Below are positions 60,459 to 64,000 of a stretch of DNA of 64,000 nt, one piece after another; the stretch's first letter is position 1; each line of letters opens with the position of its first letter. Source of the DNA: QHXQ01 sp045807745 (GTDB lineage Bacteria; Acidobacteriota; Blastocatellia; Pyrinomonadales; Pyrinomonadaceae); NCBI GenBank assembly GCA_045807745.1, contig JBJMGT010000015.1:1-64000 (forward strand), read 5' to 3'. A program made the position numbers and the translations under genes. The notes below the pieces were generated by a model. It was given only the letters and a program-made list of their open reading frames with translations. It searched no databases and was not told the origin of the DNA.

Positions 60459-63400
60459 ATGAGCCATCACCTGCGAAGAGGGTTGTGTGGATTATTTACG
60501 GCCCTATTGATCTGCCTGTGCCTGAGCGGCGCGGCGTGGGCGCAAGAGGAGACCGCGGCCGCTATCACCGGCCAAGTGACCGATGCCGCCGGTGGGGCTA
60601 TCCCCAACGCGACGATTGTCGTGAGCAACAAGGCCACGAATTTCGAGCGGCGCGTACAGTCCGGCGACGATGGGGGCTACACCGTCTCGCCCCTGCCGCC
60701 CGGCCAGTACACGGTCACGGTCGAGCAGCCGAACTTCAAACGTTATGTGCAGGAGGTGGTGCTGAACGCGAAAGACAGACGGCCCATCGACATCGTGCTC
60801 GAAGCGGGTAACGTCAGCGAGACCGTCACCGTCACGAGCGATCTACAGGGCGTGCAGGACAGTCCCATTGTGCAGGGTCTCGTCAACGAGAAACAGGTGC
60901 GCGAGTTGCCGCTTGTCAATCGCGACTTCCTCAAGCTCCTTGAATCCGGCATCCCCGGCATTAGTTCCGACCTTGCCGATGAAACCTCCTTGGGTTTGAC
61001 GAACCGCACCAGCGTCTCGATCAACGGCATGCGGCGTAACGGCGTCAACTACTTGGTGGACGGCGTCAACAACGTGGACGGCGGCTCGAACATTACGCTG
61101 CTGACCACGCCAACCATCGACTCGATTCAAGAATTCAAAGTGCTGACCTCAAACTACACGGCTGAGACCGGACGTTCGGGCAGCGGCGTCGTCACGCTCG
61201 TCACTAAGGGCGGCGGCAACAACTTCCACGGCTCGCTCTACGAGTTCGCGCGTAACGACCGCTTCAACGCTAACACCTTCTTCAACAATCGCGTCCCGCG
61301 CCGCGCCGACGGCACGCGCTCGCCGGGCACGGCCACACCGCGTCTGCGCTACAACAACTTCGGCGGCACGATCAGCGGCCCCGTCTACCTGCCACACTTC
61401 GGCGAGGGCGGCCCCAGAATCTATAACGGCAAGGACAAGACGTTCTTCTTCTTCTCGCAAGAATTTCGCCGCATCCGGCGCGGCACAACCGCCGCTACGG
61501 CCCTTGTGCCGACTGCGGCTCAGCGCGCCGGCGACTTCTCCGCGAATCTCGGCAACCCGCTCTACCTGCAAGCGAACGGCACGAGTGGCACGACCGTGAC
61601 CGCCACGCCGCTCTTCGTCACCGACACGACGGGCGCGGTCGTTGCGGCGCGCGCCGGTCAGGTCTTTAACACGGCGGGGCGGGCCTATGCCAACAACATG
61701 ATTCCGGGCAGCGACATCAGCCCGCTCGCGCAGGCGTTCTTCTCCGCCTATCCGCTCCCGAATGTCGGCACGAACGGTTTTACCTACACCTCGGTCGCTG
61801 AACAGAACACGCGTCAGGAAGTTGTCCGCATCGACCATAACTTCAGCGACAACGAGCGCCTCTTCGGGCGTTACACGCACGACCTGAATCAGACGACCGA
61901 GCCGGCCGGCTTGTTCAACTCGATCAACCTGCCGGGCATCGCGACCACAGCCACGAACATTCCCGGTCAAGTCATGGCCGTCTCGCTCACCAGCATCATC
62001 TCGCCCACGGTGGTCAATGAAGTGGCTTACAACTTCTCGCAGAACCACATCAAGTCCAATCTCATCGGGCGCAGCTTGCGCGAGCAGTATCCCGGCTCGG
62101 GTTCAATCCCAGAGTTCTATCCGGAGAACAACATCGGCGCGATCCCGACCTTGAACATCTCCGGCATCGAAACCATCGGCGGCGCACAACAGCCGGACAT
62201 ACGCTATCGCAACAACCTCTTCCGCGATACGCTGACGCTGACACATGGCGGGCACACGCTGAAATTCGGCGGCGAGATGGCTTTTGAAGGTAAGAACGAA
62301 AACGTCGGCACAGGCTCGCTGACGCAAGGCTCGTTCAGCTTCACGCAGAGCGGTTCGCTCGGCCGCTCAACCACGAACGTCAATCTGTCGCAGGGCGGCA
62401 TCGGCTTTGCCAGCTTCCTCTTGGGGCGCGCCGACTCTTACTCGGAAGATCAGTTCGACGTGACCAACATCCTGAAGCTCGGCCGCCGCGAAGCCTTTGC
62501 GCAGGATACGTGGAAGTACCGGCCGAACATCACGCTCGACTTCGGTGTGCGCTATCAATATTTCCTGCCGCCGACCGATAAGCACAATCTGCTGAACTCG
62601 TTCATCCCGTCGCGCTTCAACCGGGCGAACATCCCGGCCTGCACGACCTCGCTCTGCACCGCGCTCGTGCGCGGCAGCGGCGACCCGCTCAACGGTCTCG
62701 TGCTCGCGGGCGTGAATTCGCCATTTGGCAATGCGGTCACGCCTAAGGATAAGAACAACTTCAGCCCGCGCGTCGGGTTCGCTTGGGATCCGTTCAAGGA
62801 CGGGCGCACGAGCATACGCGGCGGCTACGGCTTCTACTACGATCAAGTGGCCAGCTTCCTCGTGCAAGATGCCTCGCAGGTCAACCCGCCGTTCGTCAAC
62901 CGCGCCACCTTCAGCTCGAACGTGACGCTGGCGAACCCGTCGGGCGGCGTCAGCAGTGTGACCGGCGCGCTGCCGATCCTCTCGGTCGTCGGCATCGATC
63001 CGAACTTCGTGACGCCGGAGATTCAACAATGGTCGCTGGGCGTACAGCGCGAGGTCTGGCATAACGCGCTGTTGGAAGTCAGCTACGTCGGCACGAAGGG
63101 CGACCACCTGCTTGATCGCCGCAACATCAACTTCGTCTCGCCCGCCGATACGCAGGCGTTCTTTACGGCCAACAACTCGACGAACGTCAACTCGATCCGC
63201 CCCTTCCGCGGCTTCGGCACGGTCACGCTGATCGAGACCGCCGCCATCTCGCGCTATCACGGGCTGCTGTCGTCCTTCAACTATCGCTTCGGGTCAGGGA
63301 ACACGGTCAACGTTGCTTATACCTTCAGCAAGAACATGACCGACTTTACCAACGACCGCGACGCAGTGGACGCACCGCAGAATCCATTCAACCTGTTGGC

Positions 63401-63968
63401 CGAATATGCCGAAGCGCGCTCGTCGCGCCCGCACATCTTCTCGGCCAGCTACATCTACGAACTGCCGTTCTTCCGCAAGAGCGAGAACAAGGCGGCGCGC
63501 TGGTTCCTGAGCGGCTATCAGATTTCCGGCATCACCAACATCGAATCGGGTAATCCGGTCTCGCGCGTGCTGGCTTCGACAACCACGACGGGCCGGCGCG
63601 GCAACCGCTCGCAACTCGTCGGCGATCCGAACGGTGGTTTAAACGACACCATCGATCCGGTGACGGGGCTGCCCTTCTACTATGACCCGAACGCTTTCGC
63701 CGACCCGGTGCTGGGCACTTACGGCAATTCGGGCCGCGCTATCTTGCGCAACCCCGGTCGGAACCAGACCAACCTGCGCGTGTCGCGGAGCTTCAATCTC
63801 AACAGCGAGAAGGGGCGCACTTTCCAAGTCTTCGTCGAGGCCATTAACGCTTTCAACCACACGCAGTTCACGGTCATTCAAAACCAACTCGGTCTCTCGA
63901 ATACGGGGCGGCCGACCGGCGCGCGACTCCCGCGCGAGTTCCAGTTCGCCGGGAAGTTCTACTTCTAA
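60459..63968 (+). CDS. Oar-like TonB-dependent outer-membrane receptor (3)
   Basis: 1169 residues from ATG 60459, chosen because AGAGGA lies 9 bases upstream and a signal peptide follows (MSHHLRRGLCGLFTALLICL); the frame is open 36 codons further. Carboxypeptidase-regulatory-like domain (about 33-115: TGQVTDAAGGAIPNATIVVS, LPPGQYTVTVEQPNFKR), plug-like domain (about 120-255: VRELPLVNRDFLKLLESGIP, NYLVDGVNNVDGGSN), and a barrel ending EFQFAGKFYF. It is complete and followed by 32 bases to the window end. Confidence 0.92.
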   Translation: MSHHLRRGLCGLFTALLICLCLSGAAWAQEETAAAITGQVTDAAGGAIPNATIVVSNKATNFERRVQSGDDGGYTVSPLPPGQYTVTVEQPNFKRYVQEVVLNAKDRRPIDIVLEAGNVSETVTVTSDLQGVQDSPIVQGLVNEKQVRELPLVNRDFLKLLESGIPGISSDLADETSLGLTNRTSVSINGMRRNGVNYLVDGVNNVDGGSNITLLTTPTIDSIQEFKVLTSNYTAETGRSGSGVVTLVTKGGGNNFHGSLYEFARNDRFNANTFFNNRVPRRADGTRSPGTATPRLRYNNFGGTISGPVYLPHFGEGGPRIYNGKDKTFFFFSQEFRRIRRGTTAATALVPTAAQRAGDFSANLGNPLYLQANGTSGTTVTATPLFVTDTTGAVVAARAGQVFNTAGRAYANNMIPGSDISPLAQAFFSAYPLPNVGTNGFTYTSVAEQNTRQEVVRIDHNFSDNERLFGRYTHDLNQTTEPAGLFNSINLPGIATTATNIPGQVMAVSLTSIISPTVVNEVAYNFSQNHIKSNLIGRSLREQYPGSGSIPEFYPENNIGAIPTLNISGIETIGGAQQPDIRYRNNLFRDTLTLTHGGHTLKFGGEMAFEGKNENVGTGSLTQGSFSFTQSGSLGRSTTNVNLSQGGIGFASFLLGRADSYSEDQFDVTNILKLGRREAFAQDTWKYRPNITLDFGVRYQYFLPPTDKHNLLNSFIPSRFNRANIPACTTSLCTALVRGSGDPLNGLVLAGVNSPFGNAVTPKDKNNFSPRVGFAWDPFKDGRTSIRGGYGFYYDQVASFLVQDASQVNPPFVNRATFSSNVTLANPSGGVSSVTGALPILSVVGIDPNFVTPEIQQWSLGVQREVWHNALLEVSYVGTKGDHLLDRRNINFVSPADTQAFFTANNSTNVNSIRPFRGFGTVTLIETAAISRYHGLLSSFNYRFGSGNTVNVAYTFSKNMTDFTNDRDAVDAPQNPFNLLAEYAEARSSRPHIFSASYIYELPFFRKSENKAARWFLSGYQISGITNIESGNPVSRVLASTTTTGRRGNRSQLVGDPNGGLNDTIDPVTGLPFYYDPNAFADPVLGTYGNSGRAILRNPGRNQTNLRVSRSFNLNSEKGRTFQVFVEAINAFNHTQFTVIQNQLGLSNTGRPTGARLPREFQFAGKFYF

Positions 63969-64000
63969 GCGAGCCAAGCGCACACGCCGACATTACCGCC

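Overview
The window looks like chromosomal DNA of an Acidobacteriota bacterium, probably near Blastocatellia. That is an inference from high GC, three very large Oar-like TonB-dependent receptors with carboxypeptidase-regulatory N-termini, and an LPS-export/sigma-54 cluster next to RNase J, RecJ and UppP housekeeping genes. No 16S rRNA is present to confirm it.

Layout: (1) 1-740, a broken membrane-protein gene and two strong palindromes. (2) 739-7375, a PDZ/7TM/GAF hybrid histidine kinase diverging from ftsY-ribD-rsmA. (3) 7406-11283, minus strand: a frameshifted surface/secreted protein, a small secreted protein and a partial duplication of the first. (4) 11668-16110, RNase J, ACT protein, SDR, UppP, PilZ. 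(5) 16454-21496, a two-gene SIR2 + membrane-anchored STAND NTPase/WD40 module, the best candidate for an uncharacterised immune or conflict system. (6) 21656-28992, recJ-lptCA(fused)-lptB-rpoN-hpf. (7) tRNA-Arg(CCU), then a phosphorelay (29535-34939: hybrid kinase, receiver, HPt) behind a near-consensus sigma-54 promoter. (8) 35232-51256, scavenging enzymes: M28 peptidase, a secreted DNA/RNA nuclease with a NuiA-type inhibitor gene, UmuD, HAD hydrolase, sodium:solute symporter, NagZ-type GH3, an AmiE-NamZ-type fusion, S1/P1 nuclease and a TPR protein. (9) 51412-63968, three Oar-like receptors.

Two themes cross the window. Intergenic gaps repeatedly hold long foldback hairpins built from diverged 7-bp words, different at each locus; two sit exactly between a stop codon and the next start codon. 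The region from 35 kb on is rich in exported hydrolases for peptides, nucleic acids and peptidoglycan fragments next to giant outer-membrane receptors, which suggests a cell-debris-scavenging lifestyle (inference). At least three genes carry apparent single-base frameshifts at or near short homopolymers, so assembly error must be excluded before calling them pseudogenes.
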